Shown: piece after piece, positions 34,191-43,862 of the stretch
Position numbering within the stretch: position 1 is the first letter of the stretch
How the letters are laid out: every line of letters begins with the position of its first letter
Source of the DNA: Burkholderia sp. SRS-W-2-2016
Lineage (GTDB): Bacteria; Pseudomonadota; Gammaproteobacteria; Burkholderiales; Burkholderiaceae
Direction: 5' to 3'
NCBI RefSeq assembly: GCF_001931485.1
Contig: NZ_MSDV01000062.1
Coordinates: 1-64,000, forward strand
Length of the DNA: 64,000 bases
The notes under the pieces: generated by a model
The model's input: only the letters and a program-made list of their open reading frames with translations
What the model was told of the DNA's origin: nothing
The model's database searches: none
Made by a program: the position numbers and the translations under genes

Positions 34191-34209
34191 CTCTGTAGCG
34201 TCCCGGCTA

Positions 34210-36618
34210 TCAGGGCCCGCTTAGCCAACGGAGCGTCGGGCCGCCGCCAAACGCAATGACCCACGTTCCGGTCGCACTGAAATCCCACGTCGGGCCGAAG
34301 CTCGCCGGCTCGAGTAGCTGCGCATCCGTGAGCCCGCTCGAGCTCGCCACCGGTGTTCCGGAGCCGACCCCCGCGGTTGCCCCGGACGACTGGCTATTCC
34401 AGAACACGTCGGGAGCGATGCGTCCGCTATTCGTGCCCGCGATACCGCCTGTCGTTGCGCCTGGGCCCGGCATGAGCGTCGAATCGGAATAGGACTCGCG
34501 GATAACGCCCGCATTACGGCCAACAAGGCCGCCGACCACGGCGCCACCGATCACGCCGCCTCTTACTATGTCCTCCGAGTACGATTGGTCGATCGCGCCA
34601 TTGTTCACGCCGACGAGTCCACCGAGCGTGGCTTGTGCACCGCCCGCCACCGTCCCCAACGCGACTGACTGGTCGATGCAACCATCGTTTTTACCGGCAA
34701 GACCACCGACCGTGCCCGCCCCGCTTACGCTCACGCCGGCGAATGACTGTTCCACGCGGCCGCGGTTTTCGCCGACGATCCCGCCGGCAACGCTGCTCGT
34801 GCCGCCCGTGGATTGGGCACTGCCGAAGATGCTGGCCCGCACGATGAGCCCATAGTTGGTGCCGGCCAGCAAGCCGACGGGTCCTCCGGACGAGGTCGCC
34901 GAGCTATCCGTGAAAAGAAAATTACGCACCACGCCGTTCTTGCCGATAACGCCGAAAAGTCCGGTATCGGCGTTGCCGGAGATAGTCAGTCCCGTGACAC
35001 CGCCATTGCCCATCCCGTCGAACTGACCGGTGAACGGGGTGGCAGCAGTGCCGATGCCGTTGAAACTCACCGGCTCCTGGAAATCGATTGCCCGGTTGCC
35101 GAGCGCATAGTTGCCCGCGAGGTTGTTGTTGACCGCGCCAAGGTCCGCCAGATTGTTGATTAGCTCATAGGCCGTGATCTGCGTGACGAGCCCGCTAAAC
35201 GGTGCGGCTTTCCAGGAAGGATTGCTGCGCAACGTGCCGGGCGTGTAGCTGCCGTTCATGTCATAGAGTGTCGTGACGATGCCCCTGCTTCGCGACCAGT
35301 CGATCGTGCCCCGGTTGGTCACGCTGCCGCCGTTGTCGTATCCATACCAGTCGGCATTGAGAATGAGCGAGCCGGTGCCGTGATTGGCAATGGTCGCGTT
35401 CGACGCAATGGTCAGCGAGTGAGCCGCTTCGAGCTTCAGCGACCCGGCGCCTTGCCAGCGCAAGTTCGCATCGATCGCGATGTCTCCCTTGCCGGTCGCC
35501 CCGAAGTTGCCATCGGCACCGTTCGCGGTCACGGTGATCGAGGCGCCGTGGCTCAGGCTCATGCTGAGCGTGCGGGTCGTTGGCGCATCGGCGATGAAGT
35601 CGCCTGTCGTGATGTTCCAGGCCTTCGCCCGAACGTTCGCGCCGCCGACCTCGACCACCTTGCCGGACATATCGACCGCGCCGTCGCTGCCATCCGCATT
35701 GCGTGCGCTGATCTGTGCCCCGCGAGCATCGATGCTACCGGTGTTGAGAACAGCCGTGTCCGTGTCGGTATTCGCGACGAGCCACACGTGGCCGGCGCGC
35801 GTCGCGGTGCCGGTGGCGCGCAGCGCTGCCGAATGACCGGCGAGCGCGAAAATGTTGCCGTCGGCCGCCTGCAGACTGATGATCGCCGCCTCCATCGAGC
35901 CCTTGTTTTTAACCGTGCCACCGCTTCCGACCTCCACGAAAACCTGTCGGTCTGCACCATCGAACAGACGGATCTGACGCCCTGCAGCAAGTTCGGCGTT
36001 GCCGTTCGGCGCCTCGATAGTCCCTGCGTTCGTGACCTTGTTAGCCGATATGAGGAAGACATCCCCGCCCGACGACATGAGCTTGCCGAGATTGAGCACA
36101 TTCGCCGTGGAGCTGCCCGTGAAAACCGAGCCGCCGATTGCCGGAGGATTCAGAAATCTGTCGTTGGGGATGTCGAGCGTCGAAGCGACGAAGCGCCCGC
36201 CCGTCGCGACCACGCCGTTTCGCCCGATTAGCACCCCGTGCGGATTGACGAGGTAAATACCGCCGGTGCCGCTCAGCGTGCCGAGGATTGCGGAGAAGTC
36301 GTTACCTGTTACACGGTTGAGCGTCGCGCCCGTGCCGTTGTTGATTGAAACCGTGGCGTGCTGTCCGATCGAGAAACTATCCCATTCGATGATGCCCCGC
36401 GAGCCCGTTTGCGTGACGTTCAGGTTCGTGCCGTTCTGAGCAATGCTGCCCGAACCGCCCACGAAGTGACCGCCTTGCGGCAGTGGTCCCGCTGCGAAGG
36501 CCGGTTGCCCAAAGAACAGCTCCGTTAGCGCCAGTGCGACAACCGGCGAGAGGCGTCGTGACGACCGGCAGGTTCCAGAGGCGCGCGGTCGACGCGCCAA
36601 TTTGGCAGCAGGGCTCAT
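34210..36618 (-). CDS. Filamentous-haemagglutinin-type exoprotein with GLUG repeats
   Basis: An 802-residue secreted adhesin-like protein. A signal region (RRLSPVVALALTELFFGQPAFAA) precedes the TPS/haemagglutination-activity domain (~residues 45-170: GSIAQNGTNLNVTQTGSRGIIEWDSFSIG, GGIYLVNPHGVLIGRNGVVATGGRFVASTLDI). A beta-helical middle follows, then several GLUG-type repeats (GGIVGENRGRVEQSFA, GGLAGKNDGCIDQSVA, GGLVGVNNGAIDQSYS, GGLVGRNAGVIRESYS). GGGGGGA lies five bases before the ATG at 36618; an ATG at 36684 is possible. No TpsB pore gene lies in the window, so the secretion partner must be elsewhere. It is short for an FHA protein. Confidence 0.82.
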   Translation of the reverse strand: MSPAAKLARRPRASGTCRSSRRLSPVVALALTELFFGQPAFAAGPLPQGGHFVGGSGSIAQNGTNLNVTQTGSRGIIEWDSFSIGQHATVSINNGTGATLNRVTGNDFSAILGTLSGTGGIYLVNPHGVLIGRNGVVATGGRFVASTLDIPNDRFLNPPAIGGSVFTGSSTANVLNLGKLMSSGGDVFLISANKVTNAGTIEAPNGNAELAAGRQIRLFDGADRQVFVEVGSGGTVKNKGSMEAAIISLQAADGNIFALAGHSAALRATGTATRAGHVWLVANTDTDTAVLNTGSIDARGAQISARNADGSDGAVDMSGKVVEVGGANVRAKAWNITTGDFIADAPTTRTLSMSLSHGASITVTANGADGNFGATGKGDIAIDANLRWQGAGSLKLEAAHSLTIASNATIANHGTGSLILNADWYGYDNGGSVTNRGTIDWSRSRGIVTTLYDMNGSYTPGTLRSNPSWKAAPFSGLVTQITAYELINNLADLGAVNNNLAGNYALGNRAIDFQEPVSFNGIGTAATPFTGQFDGMGNGGVTGLTISGNADTGLFGVIGKNGVVRNFLFTDSSATSSGGPVGLLAGTNYGLIVRASIFGSAQSTGGTSSVAGGIVGENRGRVEQSFAGVSVSGAGTVGGLAGKNDGCIDQSVALGTVAGGAQATLGGLVGVNNGAIDQSYSEDIVRGGVIGGAVVGGLVGRNAGVIRESYSDSTLMPGPGATTGGIAGTNSGRIAPDVFWNSQSSGATAGVGSGTPVASSSGLTDAQLLEPASFGPTWDFSATGTWVIAFGGGPTLRWLSGP

Positions 36619-36871
36619 ACGTCCCCCCGTGTAAGCGCAAAACGGTGGCATGTTCGACGAAACGGCGCGAGCATTGCGACCCATGTATGAAGAATAGGGG
36701 CGGACGTGATCGCGATGCGCCTAAATCTACGCGTTTTGCGCCCCTCGGCGGCATCCGGCAGGAAAAGAGATCCACGGCGCACTGTGCGTTAGCGCACGTT
36801 TGAAAACCATCTGAAAACCTACCCTACGATGCATTCCGTTGCTTCGTCGCCGGTCCGTTTGGAGAGCAATG

Positions 36872-37933
36872 ATGCCAGACACACCACGCATGCAGCCGCA
36901 GGCGTTTGCGGCTGTCGACACTCAGCAAGGCGAACCGACCCCCGAGCGGCTGCTCCAGTTGGGGATGGGCTTTTGGGCGTCGAGGACGCTGCTGTCCGCG
37001 GTCGAGCTCGAAGTGTTTACGCGCCTCGCGCGCGGACCCCTCGATGCCGCGCAAATGGCCGGCGCCCTCGGACTTCATCCACGGGCGGCCGTCGATTTTT
37101 TCGATGCTCTGGTCGCGTTGAACGTGCTCGAACGCGAGGGCGGAATATACGCGAATACACCGGATGCAGCGCTGTTTCTGGACAAGTCGAAGCCCAGCTA
37201 TGTCGGCGGATTGCTGGAAATGGCCGCCACGCGGTTGTATCCGTTCTGGGGTTCGCTGACCGAGGCCCTTCGCACCGGGCAGCCGCAGAATGAAGCGAAA
37301 GACGGTGGAAATCCGTTCGACGCGATCTATCGCGACGAACAGACGCTACGCGGCTTCCTCAAGGCGATGAGCGGCGTTAGTCTGGGCGCGGCGCGAGCGA
37401 TGGCGCAAAAGTTTCCGTGGCAAAACTACCGTACGTTCATCGACATCGGCACCGCACAAGGCGGATTGCCTGTGCAGATAGCGCTCGCCCATCCGCACCT
37501 GACGGGTGGCGGCTTCGATCTGCCGATGGTGGGTCCGGTGTTCGACGAGTACGTGAGGTCGTATGGACTGCAGGATCGGCTGAATTTCTACCCGGGCGAC
37601 TTCTTCGAGGAGCCATGCCCGGCGGCGGATGTGCTCGTGATGGGGCATATCCTCCACGACTGGGACCTTGAGCAGAAGCGCAAACTCCTCGCGAAGTGCC
37701 ATGCGGCGCTGCCACCGGGCGGGTGCCTGATCGTCTACGACGCGGTTATCGACGACGAGCGCAGACAGAATGCGTTCGGCCTACTGATGAGTCTGAACAT
37801 GCTGATTGAAACACCCGGCGGATTCGACTACACCGGCGCTCAGTGTTGTGAATGGATGACCGAGGCCGGCTTCACGCAGGTGCGCGTCGAGCCGCTCAAT
37901 GGCCCGGATTCGATGGTGATCGGAATCAGGTAG
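36872..37933 (+). CDS. SAM-dependent O-methyltransferase (acetylserotonin OMT-like)
   Basis: A 353-residue class I methyltransferase with an N-terminal winged-helix dimerisation domain (LLQLGMGFWASRTLLSAVELEVFTRLARG) and the Rossmann SAM domain (TFIDIGTAQGGLPVQIALAHPHLTGGGFDLPMVGPVF, FYPGDFFEEPCPAADVLVMGHILHDWD). HILHDWD contains the catalytic-type His of plant-like O-methyltransferases. GGAGA precedes the start, and ATG codons at 36869 and 36872 are equally possible. It is monocistronic and divergent from the adhesin gene. Substrate unknown, presumably a small hydroxylated aromatic or polyketide. Confidence 0.85.
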   Translation: MPDTPRMQPQAFAAVDTQQGEPTPERLLQLGMGFWASRTLLSAVELEVFTRLARGPLDAAQMAGALGLHPRAAVDFFDALVALNVLEREGGIYANTPDAALFLDKSKPSYVGGLLEMAATRLYPFWGSLTEALRTGQPQNEAKDGGNPFDAIYRDEQTLRGFLKAMSGVSLGAARAMAQKFPWQNYRTFIDIGTAQGGLPVQIALAHPHLTGGGFDLPMVGPVFDEYVRSYGLQDRLNFYPGDFFEEPCPAADVLVMGHILHDWDLEQKRKLLAKCHAALPPGGCLIVYDAVIDDERRQNAFGLLMSLNMLIETPGGFDYTGAQCCEWMTEAGFTQVRVEPLNGPDSMVIGIR

Positions 37934-38095
37934 AAGCGCGGAGTGCGTGTTCCGCGCGATTCGACTCCCGCCGCATGACCCCGCACCGATCGCACCCGTG
38001 TGCGTGCCCACCCGTTGCGAAGCGTATGTGCCTCCGCACGACCCTTGGGGGCAGGGCAGTTCGCGGATCATGCGGCCTGGTCGACTGTTTCAAAC

Positions 38096-39232
38096 TCAAC
38101 GGACAACCGTTTTATCGAACCATTCCCCGTTCTGATACTGGCGAACCGTAATGGCGCCATTGCGAATATCGCCTTTGTCATCGAACTGGATGTGCCCGGT
38201 CACACCGTCGAACGAGTCGCCGCGCAGCTTTGAAATATAGACCTTCGGATCGGTGGATCCCGCCGCCTGCATTGCATTCGCCATGGCCATTACCGCGTCG
38301 TACGCATAGGGGGCATACAGTTGTACCGGGGTGCCAAAGCGACCCTGGAAGCGTTTGAAGAAGACGGATCCTTGCGGCATGCTCGCAGCCGGAACGCCGG
38401 CGAGAGTGCAGTAGACGTTCCCGTTCATCGCCGAGCCGGCAAGCTTGATGTACTGCGGCGTGCAGGCCGCATCCCCGGCAATAATCACAGCCTTGATGCC
38501 GAGCTTGCGGGCCTGCTGTGTAAAGGCAGCCGCGGAAGTGTCCACGCTCGCAAAGACGATCCCGTCCGGAGCGTGGCTTTTGATCGAGGTGAGCAGCGCC
38601 ATCCAGTTGGTCGTTTTGTCAGTCCCATATTCGCGATCGACTACCTCGCCTCCCGCTGCCTTGACGGCCTTGTTCACTTCGTCTGCGAGCCCCTGACCAT
38701 ATGCGGTGCGGTCATCGACGATAGCCACCTTGCGCGCCTTCAAATCCTTGACCATGTAGGTGCCGATGACCGTTCCCTGACGCTCGTCGTTGGCAACCAT
38801 GCGGAACACAGTCTTGAAGCCTTGAGCCGTCAAGGTCGGATTGGTGGCGGACTCGGTAATCATCGGGATGCCGGCATCGGCATAAACCTTCGAAGCGGGA
38901 ATCGACGTCCCCGAGTTCTGGTGGCCAACCACGCCGACGACATGATCGTCAACGAGCTTCTGCGCCACGGTGACGGCCGTCTTCGGATCAGCTGCATCGT
39001 CCTGGGTATCGAGGACAAATGTCACCTGCTGACCGCCGATCTTCAGCTTGCGCGCGTTGAGATCTTCAATGGCGAGCCGAACGCCGTTTTCGCTGTCTTT
39101 TCCAATGTGGGCGATTTCCCCGGTAAGCGGAGACGCCTGCCCGATCTTGACGGTGACATCGCTGTACGCCGCGGTCGAACCCAGAACGAAGCCGCAGCCA
39201 ACCACGGCAATCGAAAGTTGTGAGAGTCGCAT
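38096..39232 (-). CDS. Branched-chain amino acid-type ABC substrate-binding protein
   Basis: A 378-residue periplasmic type I solute-binding protein of the LivJ/LivK family. It has a signal peptide (LSIAVVGCGFVLGSTAAYSD), then VTVKIGQASPLTGEIAHIGKDSENGVRLAIEDLNA, GVVGHQNSGTSIPASKVYADAGIPMITESATNPTLT (ligand-contacting loop) and the C-terminal YDAVMAMANAMQAAGSTDPKVYISKLRG. No permease or ATPase gene is adjacent, so it is an orphan receptor. Near an Lrp regulator and a diaminopropionate/M20 pair, an amino acid ligand is plausible. Confidence 0.9.
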   Translation of the reverse strand: MRLSQLSIAVVGCGFVLGSTAAYSDVTVKIGQASPLTGEIAHIGKDSENGVRLAIEDLNARKLKIGGQQVTFVLDTQDDAADPKTAVTVAQKLVDDHVVGVVGHQNSGTSIPASKVYADAGIPMITESATNPTLTAQGFKTVFRMVANDERQGTVIGTYMVKDLKARKVAIVDDRTAYGQGLADEVNKAVKAAGGEVVDREYGTDKTTNWMALLTSIKSHAPDGIVFASVDTSAAAFTQQARKLGIKAVIIAGDAACTPQYIKLAGSAMNGNVYCTLAGVPAASMPQGSVFFKRFQGRFGTPVQLYAPYAYDAVMAMANAMQAAGSTDPKVYISKLRGDSFDGVTGHIQFDDKGDIRNGAITVRQYQNGEWFDKTVVR

Positions 39233-39510
39233 GATGGTGAACCCGGATGGAGTGAAAGGACGCCGTAGCGTGCTGGCCGAACCCACCTGGCAACAACACC
39301 CGACGCGCCTTACCATCGTATTCACGTACCGATATCGACAAAATTCCGAGTGACGGCTGATACGCAATTACTTATCGATATGCCGGGCAGTAACGAGAAA
39401 ATATTCACCACGGTCATCCACGGCCTTGAGCGAAGCGCGGTTTGGCTTTGTGAATGCGGTGCATCGCGCGGAGCGTAGCTTACCGCACCGTACCGTACCG
39501 GCAACCGGCG

Positions 39511-39996
39511 CTATTGCTCCTCGCCCGGCAGGAGGACAGGAACCTCAAGACCAACCTTGACGCGACTCATCGCCACCAGCGTCTTGAAACGCTTCACGTT
39601 GTTGTTCGAAAAGAAAAGTTGCCGCGTCAGCTGGTTGTACTGCTCCATGTCGCGGACTGAAAGTATCAGTACGAAGTCGGATTCGCCGGTGACGTAGTAG
39701 CACTGCTGAATATGAGGACACTGCGAAAACGTTCGCTTCATCGCATCGAGCATGTCGATCTTTTCGCTTTCCACTTCGACAAGCACAACCACAGTGATGG
39801 GATGGTCGACCTTCTCCGGCGCAACCACGGCGACATAGCGATCGATAACCCCGTCTTCGGAGAGCCGCCGCAACCGCCGGTTGACAGCCGCCGTGGATAG
39901 ATTAACGCGCGCACCCAGTTCGTTTTGCGGCATTTGTGCGTCGCGCTGTATTTCAGCCAGCAGCTTGCGGTCGAACAGGTCCAGATCCGATGCCAT
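39511..39996 (-). CDS. Lrp/AsnC-family regulator
   Basis: A 161-residue feast/famine regulator. The N-terminal HTH reads LDLFDRKLLAEIQRDAQMPQNELGARVNLSTAAVNRRLRRLSEDGVI and the C-terminal RAM effector domain reads VVVLVEVESEKIDMLDAMKRTFSQCPHIQQCYYVTGESDFVLILSVRDMEQYN. It is divergent from the M20 hydrolase and diaminopropionate ammonia-lyase genes, so an amino acid is probably the effector. Such regulators commonly activate the adjacent catabolic gene. Confidence 0.92.
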   Translation of the reverse strand: MASDLDLFDRKLLAEIQRDAQMPQNELGARVNLSTAAVNRRLRRLSEDGVIDRYVAVVAPEKVDHPITVVVLVEVESEKIDMLDAMKRTFSQCPHIQQCYYVTGESDFVLILSVRDMEQYNQLTRQLFFSNNNVKRFKTLVAMSRVKVGLEVPVLLPGEEQ

Positions 39997-40014
39997 AGAA
40001 AATTCCTTCCGAGA

Positions 40015-40029
40015 CGCAATTTTTTTGCG
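40015..40029. promoter_or_regulatory. Candidate Lrp-type site
   Basis: CGCAA-ttttt-TTGCG is a palindrome around a T tract, with a second ttttgcga copy 14 bases further on, in the 151-base spacer between the Lrp regulator and the M20 hydrolase. AT-centred inverted repeats are typical for this regulator family. Confidence 0.4.
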
Positions 40030-40147
40030 ATATAGGCTCCTATTTTGCGACCATTTTCACCGCTTGCGCAATACGATCTACAGGTACGGGTTGAATGCGT
40101 TTTCGCGCTAGAGCGGCGCCCCACAACGAGATCGAGGAAGACAAAAG

Positions 40148-41308
40148 ATGGAAGCTACACTTCAGAGCCAACTCAAGGGATGGCGGCAATACCTGCACCA
40201 AAGACCCGAAACGGGTTTCGAGGAAATCCATACGTCCGACTACGTTGCGCAGATCCTGCGCACCCTCGGGCTCGAAGTCCACCGGGGCATCGGCGGAACC
40301 GGCGTCGTGGCGAACCTGACCGTTGGCGATGGCCAGCGCGCGATTGGCATTCGCGCCGACATGGACGCGCTGAACATTGCCGAAAATGCGCCCGGTCGGC
40401 CGCACGCATCCGTCAACAACGGAAAGATGCATGCATGCGGTCACGACGGCCATATGTCGATGGTGCTGGGCGCTGCCCGCTTGCTCGCTGAAAAAAAGGA
40501 TTTCAACGGCACGGTGCGATTCATATTTCAACCGGCGGAAGAGCATGGCCGGGGTGCCAAGGCCATGATGGCCGATGGACTGTTCGAGCGTTTTCCGATT
40601 GACGCCATTTTCGGCGCGCACAACATGCCCGGAATGCCCGCCGGTAGCTTCGCGACGCGCGCGGGCGGAATCATGGGCAGCGAAGACAATTTCGTCATTC
40701 ACGTCAAAGCACGTGGCACCCATGCGGCACGCCCTCACATGGGTGTCGATCCGATCGTCATCGCAGCGCAGATTGTGCTTGCCTTGCAGACGATCGTCTC
40801 GCGCAATCTCGATCCGGGTGAGCAGGCAGTTATCTCGTGCACCGAATTCATTACGGACGGCATCCGCAACGTCATCCCTTCGAACGTGACCATCAAGGGT
40901 GATACGCGAAGCTACTCTCCGGCGGTGCAGGCGCTGCTGGCAACTCGCATGCGTGAAGTCAGCGAGGGCATCTGCCGCGCCCATGGAGCGGAGTGCTATT
41001 TCGAGTACACACACGAATTTGTTCCGACCGTGAACTCGGAAGACTATGTGGACGTCGCGCTGCAGGCGGCGCGCAATATCGCGGGGGAGACGCTCGTCAC
41101 CGCGGATGTCGCGCCAATGATGACTTCCGAAGACTTCGGCGCTTTTCTGATGCACGTCCCCGGCAATTTCATGTTCATTGGCAACGGCGACAAACCCGAG
41201 CGCGGAGGCATTCCGCTGCACAACGCATCCTACGATTTCAACGACGACATTCTTGAATCTGGCGCCCGCTATTTCGCAGAGGTTGCGAGGCTTCAATTGC
41301 CACGGTGA
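40148..41308 (+). CDS. M20-family amidohydrolase (hippurate hydrolase-like)
   Basis: A 386-residue metal-dependent amidohydrolase of the M20D/HipO group. Metal ligands are visible in HACGHDGHMSMVLGAARLL, FIFQPAEEHGRGAKAMM (Glu pair), AHNMPGMPAG and the C-terminal MMTSEDFGAFLMHVPG, with a dimerisation lid domain between. It probably removes an acyl group or cleaves a small peptide to free an amino acid. It is followed by diaminopropionate ammonia-lyase, the pairing seen for ygeY/ygeX in E. coli, and is divergent from an Lrp regulator. Confidence 0.9.
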   Translation: MEATLQSQLKGWRQYLHQRPETGFEEIHTSDYVAQILRTLGLEVHRGIGGTGVVANLTVGDGQRAIGIRADMDALNIAENAPGRPHASVNNGKMHACGHDGHMSMVLGAARLLAEKKDFNGTVRFIFQPAEEHGRGAKAMMADGLFERFPIDAIFGAHNMPGMPAGSFATRAGGIMGSEDNFVIHVKARGTHAARPHMGVDPIVIAAQIVLALQTIVSRNLDPGEQAVISCTEFITDGIRNVIPSNVTIKGDTRSYSPAVQALLATRMREVSEGICRAHGAECYFEYTHEFVPTVNSEDYVDVALQAARNIAGETLVTADVAPMMTSEDFGAFLMHVPGNFMFIGNGDKPERGGIPLHNASYDFNDDILESGARYFAEVARLQLPR

Positions 41309-41450
41309 CACCCCCTGTTGAAGCTGACCGGTGTGAAATGAAATTGCGTCGGGCATCTTCTGGCGTGCCTCTACATCTGGACCGGCTCGTCCTCCTCGAT
41401 ATTGCCTGAGCGGCCCTGAACATTTTTAGCCTCATTTGGAGATTGAGATC

Positions 41451-42755
41451 GTGTTGATTCACAACCAGAATGCGGAGCGAAGCCCGTATCCGTCGGAGTT
41501 AAAAGAGATCCTGAGCATCGAGAAAGCGCAGGAAAGTCGTGCATGGCTTCTCGGCTGGGACAAGATCGCGTCCAACGCGACCCCCCTCTATGAGTTGCCT
41601 GGCCTGGCAAAAAAGCTGGGTGTGGGCTCACTGAGTATCAAGGACGAGTCGGTGCGGTCGGAACTGGGCAGCTTCAAGGCGCTCGGCGCGCCCATCGCGC
41701 TCGTCCGTCTGATTCTGCGCGCGTGGCCCGATCAGAAGCTGGATCCCGTCGCAATGTTCGAAGGCAAATACCGTGAGATGTTGACGCATTTCACGGTCGT
41801 CAGCGCGACGGACGGCAATCACGGAAAAGGGCTGGCCGCGGCCGCCCAGGCAATTGGGTGCCATTGCGTGATTGTGTTGCACGCGAATGTCAGCGTGGAG
41901 CGGGAACAGGCGATTGCCGCTTATGGCGCAGAAATCGTCCGGATCAAAGGCAACTATGATGAATCGGTGGAAGAAGCCGCGCGGCTTGCGAAGGCGAACG
42001 GCTGGCACGTGGTGTCGGATACGTCGTACGAAGGATACGAAGATATCCCACGCGATGTCATGCAGGGATACGGCGTAATCGCAGCCGAAATAATCGAACA
42101 GACAGATTCCAAAGCCGACAAGCCCGCGTTCACTCATGTTGTTCTGCAAGGTGGTGTGGGTGGCCTCGCGGCCGGCCTGATCAGTTTTTTCTGGGAGTTT
42201 CACGGTTCGCATCGACCGCGCTTTATCGTTGTGGAACCTCAGCAGGCAGACTGCCTGCTGCAGAGCGCTATCGCCGGCCGCCCGTCACGTGCGACCGGGG
42301 CAATCGACTCGGTGATGGCCGGGCTCGCTTGCGGCGAGACATCGCCGCTCGCCTGGCGGTTCCTGCAACCCACCGTCGATGAATTCATGACCATCACGGA
42401 CGACGACGCGGTGGCAGCCATGCGTACGCTGGCCTGCGGGAGCGAAGGCGATATGCCGATCGTCGCCGGAGAGTCGGGAGTAGCAGGTCTCGCCGGGATC
42501 ACCGCGCTGCTGGCCGATCGGAACTTGCGGGCGCGGGCAGGGTTGGACAAGAACGCGTCTGTGCTGCTGATCAACACCGAGGGCGCTACCGCGCCCGAGA
42601 CATATCGAGAGCTCGTCGGCCAAAGCGCCGAAGCGGTAGTAGAACGCCAGAGCGAATGGCTGGACGATGGTCGACTGCACATGGTGCAGGAAGACTGGCT
42701 GACTGACCGCTGCGGGTCGAATACGGAAACCCATCGATCGACGGGTCCGCAGTGA
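41451..42755 (+). CDS. dpaL: Diaminopropionate ammonia-lyase
   Basis: A 434-residue fold-type II PLP enzyme that converts 2,3-diaminopropionate to pyruvate and ammonia. The PLP Lys is in IKDESVRSELGSFKALGAPIAL, the phosphate/substrate loop is SATDGNHGKGLAAAAQ, and the Gly-rich site is VVLQGGVGGLAAGLISFF. AGESGVAGLAGITALL and LLINTEGATAPETYREL close the fold. The GTG at 41451 has GGAG nine bases upstream and is preferred over TTG codons at 41436 and 41454. Together with the M20 hydrolase and Lrp regulator it forms an amino acid salvage unit. The C-terminal ~15 residues are unconserved-looking. Confidence 0.88.
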   Translation: MLIHNQNAERSPYPSELKEILSIEKAQESRAWLLGWDKIASNATPLYELPGLAKKLGVGSLSIKDESVRSELGSFKALGAPIALVRLILRAWPDQKLDPVAMFEGKYREMLTHFTVVSATDGNHGKGLAAAAQAIGCHCVIVLHANVSVEREQAIAAYGAEIVRIKGNYDESVEEAARLAKANGWHVVSDTSYEGYEDIPRDVMQGYGVIAAEIIEQTDSKADKPAFTHVVLQGGVGGLAAGLISFFWEFHGSHRPRFIVVEPQQADCLLQSAIAGRPSRATGAIDSVMAGLACGETSPLAWRFLQPTVDEFMTITDDDAVAAMRTLACGSEGDMPIVAGESGVAGLAGITALLADRNLRARAGLDKNASVLLINTEGATAPETYRELVGQSAEAVVERQSEWLDDGRLHMVQEDWLTDRCGSNTETHRSTGPQ

Positions 42756-42796
42756 CACGGCACATTCATCTACGACCAAATCGAACCGCACTAAAT

Positions 42797-43768
42797 TCAG
42801 TGCGACGACACATAAACCGCATCAGCAAATACTTCCGGGATCGCGAAGCTCTCGCGCATACGCTTAGCCTCCGCGGCCGGCGTCAAGCCGAACAGACGCC
42901 GGAACTCCCGGCTGAACTGAGACGGGCTCGCGTAACCCACCGCATGTCCGGCGGCCTCCGCGGTCAGATCCTTGCGCACCATTAACAGGCGAGCCTGATG
43001 AAGACGTGTCGACTTCACGTATTGCATTGGCGACACCTGCGTAATTGCCTTGAAGTGGCTGTGGAAGCTCGGAATGCTCATGCCCGCTTCGTCGGCCAGT
43101 TGCCTGACATTGAGGGGCTGCGCATAGCTCGCATGAATCAGGCGCAGTGAGCGGCCTATCTGGCCGAACTGTCCTCGCATCGCCAAAGCCTCGCGCAACG
43201 AGCTTCCCTGGGCGCCGGTGAGTACCCGGAAATACAGTTCACGCAGTAGTCCGGCGCCCAATACAGCAGCTTCGAGCGGTCGATGCATCGCCTCGAGGAA
43301 GCGCAGCACGGACGCTTGCATCGCGTCATCCATCGGCGTCGACATCATGCTACGAGGTGTTGGTGCGCGCTCCGCCGTACCTTCGCGATCGATCCGCTCC
43401 GCAAGTTCGGCGGCCAGGGCGAAATCGAGGTGCAGATACAGCGCGAGCAGTGGGCGTTCCTCGGTTGCGTCGGTTTCCATGCTGAACGGCACAGGCACGG
43501 ACACAGCCAGGTAGTGAAACTCGTCGTACAGGTACAGCTCGTCGCCGAAATAACCTCGCTTGCGGCCCTGGCAGACGATCACGATACCGGGGTCGTACAG
43601 AACGGGCGTACGCGATAGCGCTCTGTTCGACCGCAAGATGCGGACGCTGGGCAGTGCCGTCAGGTTGTAGCCCTCGTCGGGCGCTAACGCGCGTAGCAGG
43701 GCAACCATGCGTTTCTGGTTTCGCGAGGATAGAGTCGGAGGCGGGCTCGACCCGAGTAGAGTGATCAT
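42797..43768 (-). CDS. AraC-family regulator
   Basis: A 323-residue regulator with an N-terminal AraC cupin-like effector domain (VLYDPGIVIVCQGRKRGYFGDELYLYDEFHYLAVSVPVPFSMET) and a C-terminal double HTH (QPLNVRQLADEAGMSIPSFHSHFKAITQVSPMQYVKSTRLHQARLLM, AGHAVGYASPSQFSREFRRLFGLTPAAEAKRMRE). It is divergent from the SDR gene at 43863 and probably controls it, a frequent pairing. The ATG at 43768 is chosen over an in-frame TTG at 43780. The last ~14 codons plus 3' flank recur, degraded, at 34120-34190. Confidence 0.88.
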   Translation of the reverse strand: MITLLGSSPPPTLSSRNQKRMVALLRALAPDEGYNLTALPSVRILRSNRALSRTPVLYDPGIVIVCQGRKRGYFGDELYLYDEFHYLAVSVPVPFSMETDATEERPLLALYLHLDFALAAELAERIDREGTAERAPTPRSMMSTPMDDAMQASVLRFLEAMHRPLEAAVLGAGLLRELYFRVLTGAQGSSLREALAMRGQFGQIGRSLRLIHASYAQPLNVRQLADEAGMSIPSFHSHFKAITQVSPMQYVKSTRLHQARLLMVRKDLTAEAAGHAVGYASPSQFSREFRRLFGLTPAAEAKRMRESFAIPEVFADAVYVSSH

Positions 43769-43862
43769 AGTTTTGTGCAAGAAAAATAGCGAAATCCGTC
43801 TTAAGTTACCGCGTTCGTCAGATTAGTATGCACTCTCCAATCGACATTCGGGAGAAGCTTCA

